Shown here: positions 1-12,200 of the stretch, piece after piece | Layout: every line of letters starts with the position of its first letter | Numbering within the stretch: position 1 is the stretch's first letter | Assembly (NCBI GenBank): GCA_947172415.1 | Contig: OX359197.1 | Location: 6,945,673 to 7,009,672, forward strand | Reading direction: 5' to 3' | Origin: Chondrosia reniformis | Taxonomy: Eukaryota > Porifera > Demospongiae > Chondrillida > Chondrillidae | DNA: 64,000 nt | Translations under genes and position numbers: made by a program | The notes under the pieces: generated by a model | Told to the model about the DNA's origin: nothing | What the model saw: the letters and a program-made list of their open reading frames with translations, nothing else | Databases searched by the model: none

Positions 1-218
1 CAGCCTCTATATATTCAAACCCAACCTCTATATGCATGGATCAGTGTATGTATACATAGTATGTTTCTTGCATATTAGTTTTGATATACAACAATTATAT
101 ATATAATATAAATAGCGTATGTTAATGTTTTTGAAAATCTATCCTTCCTCACTATGTGTGTTGGTACATTTCCTCTCTTACTGAGATGTAGCCTAATATT
201 TATATCTATTCAATGTAG

Positions 219-3200
219 CACGACTAAAAAAGGTTGCATGTGGATCCACGTGTGAAAGAGTGAATGGAAGAACTTTAACTAAAGAACAAGCTGAAAGGTA
301 TAGCCTATCAGTTCCACTGAACTATGAACCAAGTAATTATAAGCCTCGCCAGGAACCATCCAAGACACGGTGGTCCTTTGAAGGACCCATTAACACAGCA
401 CAGTGTGATCCAACTGGTGAGAATGGAGCAACATGCAGCTTTGCGTCTTGCACTCAACAAAGGAGGTGTGAACTTTCCACTGTGGCTGACCGGTCTGCCC
501 TTAATATATCGGGAGACTATGGCACTCAACTAACTCTCAACCTTACCAAACTGGCGTCGTATCTGGCCAGAGATGGTCGAATTACTGTCAGGTATCTCGC
601 AGAACTTCCTTATATGGACGACTATGATGGAACAGATGGTAGAGATGATAGCTCCGATGAAAAATCTATCAAAGTTATCTATTTAGAACATTTGTGGGCA
701 CTTCGACCTCCTAGTAAGTACAGATAGCTTTAATATTTGTAATATACCTATACCTGGGGTCATATATAACTCTTTAATAAAATGCATAATAGTGAGCATC
801 GGATCTGCAAACTGTTCTGGGGAAAATCCCTGTCTGGTGAAGACTAACGTAGGCTCTCCCCTTACATTGTGTAATGAGATAACTTTGCATCTGGAGGGCA
901 ACATCATTAGACAATCCAAGTGGATGTACAGAAATGGAACTGATGTGAATGTTAACAGCTGCTCAGAAATTGATAGTTGCACAACCATACAGTCTCCTAG
1001 CAACATACGGACCAATGGACTGTGGGGAAGGTGTCTGCACATTCGGCAGGTTGAGGAGGCCATGAATGGAGCAACATTGATGTATGTTGTTCAGCCTGTC
1101 GATGGAAATGCTCTCTCTGTTCAGTATACAATTTCTGTTCAAAGTAAGTATATAGGTACCTACATATACGTATGTATTTATGCCAGTACATATACATACG
1201 TATATAGATAAGCTGCAAATTGAAACCTCCGGCAGTTAAAAGGCTTGCCTAATTTATATATTACAGGTGTAATTGAACTGATATAAATAATACATAGAAT
1301 TGGGAGTGGGAGTGGCAGGAGAAGTGGGAGTGGGAGTGGCAGGAGAAGTGGGAGTGGGAGTGGCAGGAGAAGTGGGAGTGGGAGTGGCAGGAGAAGTGGG
1401 AGTGGGAGTGGCAGGAGAAGTGGGAGTGGCAGTGGGTATGTCCTAACTGGTCGGCAACCTAACTGTTTCTGGATTCACTTCAAACCTAACTACCACTTAA
1501 TGTTATGTATAGACACATGTGTGTGTGTGGTACATTGTTCATTTTGAAAATGTATTCTGGGATGAGGACTTTTGATAATATATGTGTTATTCATTTCAAC
1601 AACTCTATTGCAATAATAATATTCAGAAAGGATGACACAGTAGGATATAGGTATATAAACTTTTATACACTAACCTGCAGTATATATTTTAAAAATATCA
1701 GCTGTTTGGGAGTGTGTCTTTTAGGGAAACTCAACTTTCAGTTAATTGAGGTTTAATATTTCGTCTTGTGAAATACAATACTGACATGTTCCACACTTCA
1801 ATATGCTCTAGACATAAAATCAAACCATTTGGATGGTTCTTCATTCAACTCTTGAGCATCTAAAAGTTTAAATCTTTTGGATGTTCAATGAATTGAAAGA
1901 TGCGTTCCAAAAAAGAGTTTGAAATACGTAGTTAGAAGGAATCCTTTTATTACGAAATCAAAAGTTGCCAAATTTCTATCTTCACATACATCTATATAAA
2001 TGGCTACATCCTCTTTGGGAGGTTGTATGTCTATAAATATTTCCCCATCATGTAACTGACACCATTTCCAAGTCTTTTGTGGTGGACATACTGTATATGT
2101 AGGTCTTCATAAAAGATAAATAAATAACCTCAAGAAGCCATTTTATTTTTGGTGCTAAATTTTAAGTAAACATTTTCTACTGAAAATTCTTTTACTTTAT
2201 GATAATATGAGGACAATTATAATAAGGGTTGAATTGATTTATCTAGACATATATATTCTACATAAATTCCGTAATGAAAATGTGAGCTTTCAGTAAGCAT
2301 TTCTTGGAACGGTTGACTTGTTTAACGTAACAATACACCTTCCATTGATGGCAGAGTAAAGATCTCCTCCACCATGCAGCCAGACCCAATCTATCTTGGT
2401 ACAAGTTGCATAATCATGTTCCTATTCCTCATATACACAGTTGTAGATGCGTATTCTCCTCTTGACCATCACAAGGTGCTGCGAAATGAAATAAAAGCTC
2501 AACTAAGCAAGATACCTTTCACAAACACCTCTCTTATTTGGCGCATTGAGCTACCATTTGATCAACTGGCATTTTACGGAGGATTAGGGAGAGTGGGGGA
2601 CATTTACAAGGATCCTGGGCATTCTCCAAGTGAATTGTATAAAATTCATTCTTATAATCAGCTGAGGTTTCTTCTGGGACCCTTTTGGCACGTCAAGGTA
2701 CTTCACTATCACAAGGATCCTTCAGATGTGACTTTCCTCTACATTAATTTGGAATCTGTTAAGTACTATCTGAAGAAGGGATTTTCAATTGTAGAGGAGT
2801 ACCCTGATTCCATATTCTTGTCAAAGAAAACCGATACTTTAGTATTTGAATTCACCAAGTTGGTTGGTTTAGGATATGAAAAATGGCAATCAATTATTTA
2901 ACTTATAATTTAAACTCGCAGGACAGCTTAACTTATAGTTTTAATGTAAATGTTGCTTTTTCATTGTACAGGCTAAGTATGCAAGTAGTCATAAGTATAG
3001 AGATCATGTATATTATTATTCCTGTTGCATGTACGTATGTACAAATAATATACTTTAATTAATTTCACTGCTTACATATATATTTTAAGAGAGAGACAGA
3101 GACAGGCAGGCAGACAAAGAATGTTAAAACTCCAATCACCATATGAGAGCCCAAATGAGTAGTTGCTATACGTATATACACGTACATATATCAGGACTCC

Positions 3201-6200
3201 ATACTTATATATATACTTGTACTTGTACTTGTATGGCTAACAATAAGTGTATATAGGAATGTGTGTGTGTGTGTATAAAACCTTAAATATTACACTATAC
3301 TGTACATGCTTTCAACTATTATGTATCTCTGTCTGACCACAAGAGAGTTGCCATTCTTAGGACAATGTAAAGGTAGGCTAAATTGCATTGCCATTGTTTT
3401 GAAGAATCTGCAGTCTGTTACCATGGTTACATGTAAATCAAGCACTACACATGAAGGCTAGGAGAATGTTGACCTTTGTTTGAAACTGCCATATGGTTTC
3501 CAAAATCCAAAATAAACATGTTTGTATAGTAAGTTTTATATATTATATATGCATTATATATACATATGTACGGAGTGTCATTATACTGGATATATCATTA
3601 TGTTGACTCTCTTAATATATAGTGAGTGTGAGATCTGCCAACTGTTCTGGGGAAAATCCTTGTCTGGTGAAGACTAACGAAGGCTCTCCCCTTACATTGT
3701 GTAATGAGATAACTTTGCATCTGGAGGGCAACATCATTAGACAATCCAAGTGGATGTACAGCAATGGAACTGATGTGAATGTTAACAGCTGCTCAGAAAC
3801 TGATAGTTGCACAACCATGCAGTCTCCTAGCAACATACGGACCAATGGACTGTGGGGAAGGTGTCTGCACATTCGGCAGGTTGAGGAGGCCATGAATGGA
3901 GCAACATTGATGTATGTTGTTCAGCCTGTCGATGGAAATTCTCTCTCTGTTCAATATAAGATTAATGTTCAATGTAAGTTTATATTTGTCACGTTTATAA
4001 AGGCTCATGTATATCTATTACCAATGTAAAGTACTACATATATGATAATGTAGGAAGTGTGTGGAATATACTATAGTTATTGAAATCTTGTGCAGTCTAA
4101 GGGTGCATGACTAATGTATTATATACAAAATAGAAAGTGAAAATGGAAGTAATGATTTGCAGATTTGGGAGTGGGACTGTACTAGATGTTGGTAGCCATA
4201 TAAGTGTATCTTGGACACTCAGTTCACTGCCAACTAATATTATGTACACAAATAATCACATCAATAGCTAATCGCTAATCATTATTTATTATTATAGAGA
4301 AATGGGATAGTGTAAAAGGAGGTTATTCTGGGTAGTAAAGACTTTACTCTATCTCCACACAAATTATCTCATTAGGACATGAGAAATATACCATTTCCTG
4401 TGGGAGGGACCACATATTTACTTACTTTGGGAGTGCATAGGGTGAAACTTGACATATTACTATAGAGTAAGGATTCCTTCTAACTGCTTCACTAAAGAAG
4501 ACCCTCAAGGTCGAAATGTCTGACAGCCAAGAAGAAACAAGAAAACTGTGTCTTTAGACACTCTAAAAGTCAAAAGATGATATTGATGAAAAATCCATTT
4601 TCCTACATGCTATACCTATTCTGTAAAAGAGCCTATAGGGGAACTAAACCTGAAAGAGAGCTTTGGATGAAGATACAGGAGTCCTTTCTTCCTTCTTTTC
4701 CCTTCTTTCATCTTCTTCTCCACTGGGTCAGACAGCCATTTCTGGGAATTCCACCCTTCATTAGTGATCCTGGGAGTCTTTGTCTTTTTCTTTATCTTGA
4801 TCTTCTGTGAATCCTTGGTATCCTAATGTACATGTATATCAGATATGATATACCATATGTAATCATTCCTATGCATATAATGTAAAGAATCTTTTGTTTA
4901 ACTCTTCTTTTACCATGCATAGTGAGCATCAGATCTGTAAACTGTTCTGGGGGAAATCCCTGTCAGGTGAAGACTAACGAAGGCTCTCCCCTTACATTGT
5001 GTAATGAGATAACTTTGCATCAGGAGGGCAACATCATTAGACAATCCAAGTGGATGTACAGCAATGGAACTGATGTGAATGTTAACAGCTGCTCAGAAAT
5101 TGATAGTTGCACAACCATACAGTCTCCTAGCAACATACGGACCAATGGGACTTGGGGAAGGTGTCTGCACATTCATCAGGTTGAGGAGGCCATGAATGGA
5201 GCAGCATTGATGTATGTTGTTCAGCCTGTCGATGGAAATTCTCTCTCTGTTCAATATAAGATTAATGTTCAAAGTAAGTATACCTGTACATGTATGGGAA
5301 AGGTGTGAGGGAGTACAGTACATAGAAAAGTCTTCAAATTGAAACTCATGCAGTTGAACAGGTTCAACAAACATATTACAAAGGAAAATGTGAGGTAAAG
5401 GTTTTAGATATTTTTGGGTGGGTGTGGGGGAGGGGCATGTCCTAGCTGGTTTATAATCTAAGCTATACGTATTTAATTAATACCTCCTCGTTTACTGGAT
5501 CCAGTCATTGTGTGTAACTCTCTTAATATATAGTGAGTGTGAGATCTGCAAACTGTTCTGGGGGAAATCCCTGTCAAGTAAAGACTAGTGAAGGCTCTCC
5601 CCTTACATTGTGTAATGAGATAACTTTGTATCAGGAGGGTAATTATAACATTATTAGACAATCCAAGTGGATGTACAGCAATGGAACTGATGTGAATGTT
5701 AACAGCTGCTCAGAAATTGATAGTTGCACAACCATACAGTCTCCTAGCAACATACGGACCAATGGGACTTGGGGAAGGTGTCTGCACATTCAGCAGGTTG
5801 AGGAGGCCATGAATGGAGCAGCATTGATGTATGTTGTTCAGCCTGTCGATGGAAATGCTCTCTCTGTTCAATATACAATTAATGTTTCTGTTCCTCAAAG
5901 TAAGTTTTGATTTTTACCATTTCTGTTCATGTAGATGTATGTACAAATTTCCTATGTGCTATATACGTATGACAGGCCATTATATAAAGTATAGGTAGTT
6001 TATATACAGTCAAACAGACTGAGATGAAGATACAGGAGTCCTCTCTTTCTTCATTTGCTCCACTGTAGGATACAATATGTATAATTAATATTGAGCTAGC
6101 TATAGTTATCTAATTCTCTATATATACACAATTGTTGTGAGCTTTCAGTAAGCATTTCTTGGAACGGTTGACTTGTTTACCGTAACAATACACCTTCCAT

Positions 6201-8783
6201 TGATGGCAGAGTAAAGATCTCCTCCACCATGCAGCCAGACCCAATCTATCTTGGTACAAGTTGCATAATCATGTTCCTATTCCTCATATACACAGTTGTA
6301 GATGCGTATTCTCCTCTTGACCATCACAAGGTGCTGCGAAATGAAATAATAGCTCAACTAAGCAAGATACCTTTCACAAACACCTCTCTTTTATGACGCA
6401 TTGAGCTACCATTTCATCAGTTACCATTTTATGGTATTCCATTCCTACTTAATTGTACTTGGAAAAAATTCCCTTGTTATTATAGTACATCAAAGTATGG
6501 AGTAAAAACAGACAACTTTACTGCTGTAGATATTACCTAATTTGGTCATATTTAAATCTTGAAAGTGTTCATAAAATGTTTCTGCATATTTGTAGTATGT
6601 ATGTATACAAAAAGGATACGAAGGTACTTTTCACTTAAGTTTTCAGCTTAAATTCAATATTCTAGTGTTATAGAACTGTTCAGATGTGAAAATGGGTCAA
6701 TATAAATGGTTACATATATATACGTACATTAACAAAAGTGAAATAGTATAATTGTAACTGTAATATTATCCTCCAATCCTCCAGGTTTATGAGCTAGGAA
6801 TGAAATTGTTATATGTATATATGCATATTTTGTGTATAGAAATCATCTTTAAACATTGAATATAGTAATCTTTGTATATTATAACTATGTGTATGGGATT
6901 GTTAGGTTATTAAAGAATGGACATACATAAGTTAAGGACACAAATCAGCTGGCTGTTCACATATATAAATATATAGCTAGGAATGGCAGAGAATGACTGC
7001 CATATTGTATATGAAAGATCTAAGATACCATTTTCCTATATGCTATGCCTGTTCTGTAAAAGAGCCTATAGGGGAACTAAACCTGAAGAGAGCTTTGAAT
7101 GAAGATACAGGAGTCTTTTCTTCCTTCTTTTCCCTTCTTTCATCTTCTTCTCCACTGGGTCAGACAGCTGTTTCTGAGAATTCCACCCTTCATCAGTGAT
7201 CCTGGGAGTCTGTCTTTTTCTTTATCTTGATCTTCTGTGAATCCTTGGCTCATATGTATGATTGTGTCAATATGCTGTATGTAAACCACTGTAATTAATG
7301 CTTCCTATTAGAATTTCATCATTTACTTCCCCTAGCCCCTGTTCTTGTTGAGGTAGATTTCAACTTTGTACTGATAGGATCCACAGGAGGTGGAATGGTT
7401 GGACTTCTGCTAATATGTATTGCTCTATACTTTACAATATGCTGGTATGTTTACTTATTTACTTATAGATATACGTAATTAAGTTGTATTATAATTATTA
7501 CATAGAGAAATTGTTGAGAAATTGACAATTTAATCTACCTACCGGCTTGCCTGCCTATTTATATACCTATGTATATACCTACCTACCTACTTAGCTACCT
7601 GTATACCTATGTATATACCTACCTACCTACCTACTTAGCTACCTGTATACCTATGTATATACCTACCTACCTACTTAGCTACCTGTATACCTATGTATAT
7701 ACCTACCTACCTACTTAGCTACCTGTATACCTATGTATATACCTACCTACCTACTTAGCTACCTGTATACCTATGTATATACCTACCTACCTACTTAGCT
7801 ACCTGTATACCTATGTATATACCTACCTACCTACTTAGCTACCTGTATACCTATGTATATACCTACCTACCTACTTAGCTACCTGTATACCTATGTATAT
7901 ACCTACCTACCTACCTACTTAGCTACCTGTATACCTATGTATATACCTACCTACCTACCTACTTAGCTACCTGTATACCTATGTATATACCTACCTACCT
8001 ACTTAGCTACCTGTATACCTATGTATATACCTACCTACCTACCTACTTAGCTACCTGTATACCTATGTATATACCTACCTACCTACCTACTTAGCTACCT
8101 GTATACCTATGTATATACCTACCTACCTACCTACTTAGCTACCTGTATACGTACCTATGTATCTATCTATTACTGTATAACTGATAGACAATATATGTAG
8201 CTAGCATATGCATCATACGTACGTATATATGTAATTTGTATACAGCTGTTGCAAACTGAAACCAAGACATAAACCACCTGACATTGACTATGATGTCATA
8301 ACAGCACCAGGGCCTTACATTGTACCACCACCATGCCTACCCGGACGCATACCAACACCTCATAACCGGAGATCTACAAAGACCAGCAGAAGTCCATTTT
8401 CCTTGTCAACTTCAACTCACATTTACATGGAGTTGATAGAGGAAAGAGCCTCTCGGCCTCACACTTTGGAAGTGTCTGGAAGCATTCACCTTTCTGTTTC
8501 AGCTCCCAATCTCACAAGATCCGAGTCTGACTGCTCGTTAAGTCAATATGGAAGTCGGTCCGGAGAAATCACACCACCAGTGTTAGAGATTTGTTGTACA
8601 GCATTAGGAACCAATCGTTCTCCATCATCAGTACAGGAGCGGACCTTTCACTCTGATTTGGAGGACCAAGAAAGTTCTTACATCATTTATGATCACATGT
8701 CGAATGCTCCAGCTCCTCCAGCTCCTCCCACCCTCAATGATTCCACCAGTTCCCTGAATTTATCTGAAATAGAAAGCCTGTGA
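219..8783 (+). CDS. Single-pass receptor with tandem Ig-like modules (5' incomplete)
   Basis: I see seven joined exons: 219-713, 793-1143, 3623-3973, 4923-5273, 5534-5899, 7336-7444 and 8246-8783 (stop TGA). All ectodomain exons are phase 1-1, and the whole reading frame closes (about 853 aa visible). The first exon encodes a divergent Cys-rich beta-sandwich-like domain. The next four encode almost identical 117-122 aa modules with a conserved core Trp (SKWMY), six to eight Cys and N-x-T sites. Spacing suggests an Ig-like fold without the canonical F-strand Cys (inference). Exon 7336-7444 carries a Gly-rich TM helix. The tail starts with Cys (CCCKLK) and has Tyr sites (IDYDV, HIYMEL, SSYIIYDHM) and a Pro-rich stretch. 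No start codon or signal peptide is visible, so upstream exons probably lie outside the window. I do not recognise the family; a cell-surface recognition or adhesion role is inferred from architecture only. Confidence 0.8.
1302..1436. repeat. 24-bp minisatellite
   Basis: About 5.6 copies of a G-rich unit (gggagtgggagtggcagg plus agaagt). It lies in the intron after the first module exon. Confidence 0.95.
2374..2901 (+). CDS. Intronic single-exon ORF, secreted or membrane protein, unknown
   Basis: A 175-codon uninterrupted frame lies wholly within the intron between the first and second module exons of the surrounding receptor, on the same strand. The ATG sits in a good context (cctccaccATGc). 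The protein begins with a hydrophobic stretch (IIMFLFLIYTVVDA) that looks like a signal peptide or anchor, followed by a soluble region rich in Tyr, Leu and Lys. I recognise no family. A 5' copy with about 100 bp of shared upstream sequence lies at 6137, so the unit was duplicated with its flank. It may be a nested gene, a retrocopy or a fragment of a mobile element. No poly(A) tract or target duplication was clear. Confidence 0.5.
   Translation: MQPDPIYLGTSCIIMFLFLIYTVVDAYSPLDHHKVLRNEIKAQLSKIPFTNTSLIWRIELPFDQLAFYGGLGRVGDIYKDPGHSPSELYKIHSYNQLRFLLGPFWHVKVLHYHKDPSDVTFLYINLESVKYYLKKGFSIVEEYPDSIFLSKKTDTLVFEFTKLVGLGYEKWQSII
4569..4817. repeat. Dispersed repeat family, copy 1
   Basis: About 240 bp shared with 7007-7248 (same orientation) and 9541-9773 (reverse orientation). 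Diagnostic stretches are ctgtaaaagagcctatagg and cactgggtcagacag. A partial match lies near 6020-6063. A short ORF across it is not conserved between copies. Confidence 0.8.
6137..6436 (+). pseudogene. Truncated, broken copy of the intronic 175-codon ORF
   Basis: Closely matches 2281-2580, including the upstream flank, the ATG (6230) and the signal-like segment. It carries a small sequence change that creates a TGA near 6396, and similarity then fades at about 6436. It lies in the intron after the fourth module exon. Confidence 0.8.
7007..7248. repeat. Dispersed repeat family, copy 2
   Basis: Same orientation as the copy at 4569. It sits in the intron before the TM exon of the receptor gene. 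Confidence 0.8.
7563..8163. repeat. 40-44-bp minisatellite
   Basis: About 14 copies of a unit built from acctatgtatatacctacc and tacttagctacctgtat. Length varies by whole cctA tetranucleotides. It fills most of the intron between the TM and tail exons. Confidence 0.95.
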
Positions 8784-9272
8784 CATTTGATGCAATTCAA
8801 TCTATTACATTTTAATCTTCTAGCTTTTTTCACCAATCTTCCAAAATACATGCCAACATAAGATATAATATATGCATGTACATTTTTGGTCAGCCATTTT
8901 TCATTACAATAATTAATTGATTATGTTTTGGAAATAGTTATATAGAGTCTACACATACATACATTCATGCTATATAGCAATGTCTAACTGTCTGGTTACG
9001 TACATCAAGCAAACTTCGATCGGTTCCACCCATTAGCTCGTTGCACTCCTCAAGGGACATGAGCAGGCAGGGGTAATATCCAGAGTTCAACCATGATGAC
9101 TAGTTGATATTACTGAAGCCTACAATCATTTTTGTAATAAAACACATAGAAATAATAGAAAATCAAAATCTCAAAAACAGCTAACTCAGCAATAAATGAT
9201 TTTAAAAGAACTCCTTGCCCATATGAATGCATGCAGTGTGAAATGTTATGTCACTACAGTGTTTAGGATTAA
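8784..9272. other. Convergent intergenic region
   Basis: Separates the 3' ends of the + strand receptor and the - strand STK31-like gene. I see no gene in it; it should hold both 3' UTRs. No clear poly(A) pair was assigned. Confidence 0.5.
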
Positions 9273-12200
9273 CTAGACAAAAAAATCGTGTTTCAGTGAA
9301 GTTGATGATGATATTCTCAGTTGGGGATCAGAGTGCAATAGTCCTTCAAGAAGGGAACAGAGAGTGGCTTCCTGAAGATATGAGATTATTATTAAGGTAA
9401 CACACACTACTATAAACAAATCTCAATCATTAAAAAGGACACTCGTAAAGAGCATTTATATCACATTACTAATCAAACTCCAGTAAAAGTACATATTGGC
9501 GCCAAAATAGTGTATATAAGGCCCCTAGATTTAGCATAGAGAGCCAAGGATTCACAGAAGATCAAGATAAAGAAAAGACAAAGACTCCCAGGATCACTGA
9601 TGAAGGGTGGAATTCTCAGAAATGGCTGTCTGACCCAGTGGAGAAGAAGATGAAAGAAGGAAGAAAAGGCTCCTGTATCCTCATCCAAAAGCTCTCTTCA
9701 GGTTTAGTTCCCCTATAGGCTCTTTTACAGAATAGGCATATAGCATGGAGGAAAATGGTATCTTAGATTTTTCATATATACGTATGCACTTTGTGATTTG
9801 GCAAGTGATTATGTGTACACAGACTTACTAAGGCAAATGGAACAAGGCTGGGTCGTCCGTTGCTGTCATGCTTGAGAGAGGTGTGGCCACAGAATGCCTG
9901 TATAAAACACATGTGTGACTAAATAAAGAACAGTTGTGCAATAATATTAAAAATTTCATCATCCCTTAATGGTATGTGTCCCTATATAATAAAACTCACC
10001 TTTAGAAGTAATTTGCCAAAACAATACATATCAGCTGATGGCTCTACATGCGATTGAACAGCTGATTCCGGAACATTCAGTGACCTACAGCAATCAACCT
10101 GCACACAAGCGACCACAACAGACACAAGTGACACAATAGACACAAGTGACACAATAGACACAAGTGACCGCAACACACAAGTGACACAACACACACCAGT
10201 GACCACAACACACAAGTGACACAAAACACACAAGTGACCACAACACACACAAGTGACCACAACACACACAAGTGACCACAACACACACAAGTGACCACAA
10301 CACACAAGTGACACAACACACAAGTGACACAACACACAAGTGACACAACACACAAGTGACACAACACACAAGTGACACAAAACACACAAGTGACCACAAC
10401 ACACAAGTGACACAAAACACACAAGTGACCACAACACACACAAGTGACCACAACACACACAAGTGACCACAACACACAAGTGACACAACACACAAGTGAC
10501 ACAACACACAAGTGACACAACACACAAGTGACCACAACACACAAGTGACACAACACACACAAGTGACCACAACACACACAAGTGACCACAACACACAAGT
10601 GACCACAACACACACAAGTGACCACAACACACACAAGTGACCACAACACACAAGTGACACAACACACAAGTGACACAACACACAAGTGACCACAACACAC
10701 ACAAGTGACCACAACACACAAGTGACACAAAACACACAAGTGACCACAACACACACAAGTGACCACAACACACACAAGTGACCACAACACACACAAGTGA
10801 CCACAACACACAAGTGACACAACACACAAGTGACACAACACACACAAGTGACCACAACACACAAGTGACACAACACACACAAGTGACCACAACACACACA
10901 AGTGACCACAACACACAAGTGACACAAAACACACAAGTGACCACAACACACACCAGTGACACAACACACAAGTGACCACAACACACACAAGTGACCACAA
11001 CAGACACAAGTGACACAACAGACACAAGTGACCACAACATACACAAGTGACCACAACAGACACAAGTGACCACAACAGACACAAGTGACCACAACAGACA
11101 CAAGTGACTATACCAGCTATATTATACAAGGCTACAATATTCCTTGACCTTACTGTATCTCTCAGGAGGTCAAAGTCCACCAGCTGTACCTCCACTTCAT
11201 TGTATTTCTGGTTCAGTCTCAGGCGCACAGACTTTGCACTCAGGTCGCCATAAACTATACCACTCCTGTGAACACAGTGCAGGACACAGAGAACCTTCCG
11301 GAAGATCATCCTTAGCATCTACAAAGGCAGGTAGTGAGAAGAATCATGAAGCCATCTCCTTCAGATGGAGCAACATTGTAAAGCCTTTACTTGTCACATA
11401 AACTATTGGTCAACCATCACCAGTTCACCAGTATTGCAGCAATATAGATTTACTGATATTGTATATTGGGATTTGAATGCGTGAGTAAAAGATTGGGAAT
11501 TACTGGTTTAAGTAAACATAAAAGCATGCGAGATAAAGCTTAGGTGTACGGGATGTGTATACGTGTCAAAAGATTGTACATATAGTCAAAACTCGCAATT
11601 TGCATTCTTTTGACACACGCATTCAATTCCCAATATACGGTATATTAGATCTATCAATAGTAAAATAATGGTACAGCACTTAATCAGTTGTCCATCAGAC
11701 CCTCAGTGCTCGGATCAGTCTGTACACACAAGGACACTGGTGAGCCCAGACAACGTCATGTGTGAGGATTTTACCGTGGGATCCCGTGGCTGCTGGAGGT
11801 AACCGTCCAGATCTTCATCTAAGTAGCTACTGTAGAGAATCAATGTCTTCTTCCTTCCCTGCAAGTCAGAAATCAGTGAAGAAAGATAAGTACAGGGGAC
11901 CCTTACGTATCCAGGCCTCAAACATCCAGCTGTTTATGTTTTGTTTTCCATTATACGTATTTACATGTTTATGTTTATGTTTATGTACGAATGGCTACCA
12001 GTTACTTCAGAGAAAAGGAAGTGTATTGTTATATCTCTAGAGAACAAAATAAGTATTTAAAGAAAGGAAAAAAATTGGCAGGTTATCTTTTAATTATTTG
12101 TACCGTGTATTTCATTGGATAACTACGCATACGTACATACATGTTGTATAATTGTATTATGTAACTAAACTATGGCTTGCATACTTCACATAAAGTATTG

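Larger units (their letters stand above)
793..5899 (+). repeat. Four tandem duplicated module exons
   Basis: Exons at 793-1143, 3623-3973, 4923-5273 and 5534-5899 are near-identical at nucleotide level. The fourth has small in-frame insertions near 5641 and 5885. Flanking intron sequence is also shared: copies 1 and 3 start after the same acceptor context (tgagcatc) and copies 2 and 4 after another (ctcttaatatatag). The introns after copies 1 and 3 are recognisably homologous (near 1215-1460 and 5335-5460). A two-exon unit was therefore duplicated as a block. Confidence 0.9.

Noticed and set aside
683..1218. Opposite-strand frames across the module exons, repeated at each copy
   Set aside because: Shadows of the duplicated + strand exons.
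4577..4810. 77-codon frame in the dispersed repeat
   Set aside because: Not conserved in the other two copies.
10105..11104. CRISPR-like regular array
   Set aside because: No unique spacers: both parts of the unit repeat. Eukaryotic context.
9982..11318. Long - strand open frames (335-413 codons) rich in Cys, Val and Leu
   Set aside because: Produced by the minisatellite. Only the 11318-11154 and 10098-10000 parts are real exons, and these are spliced together.
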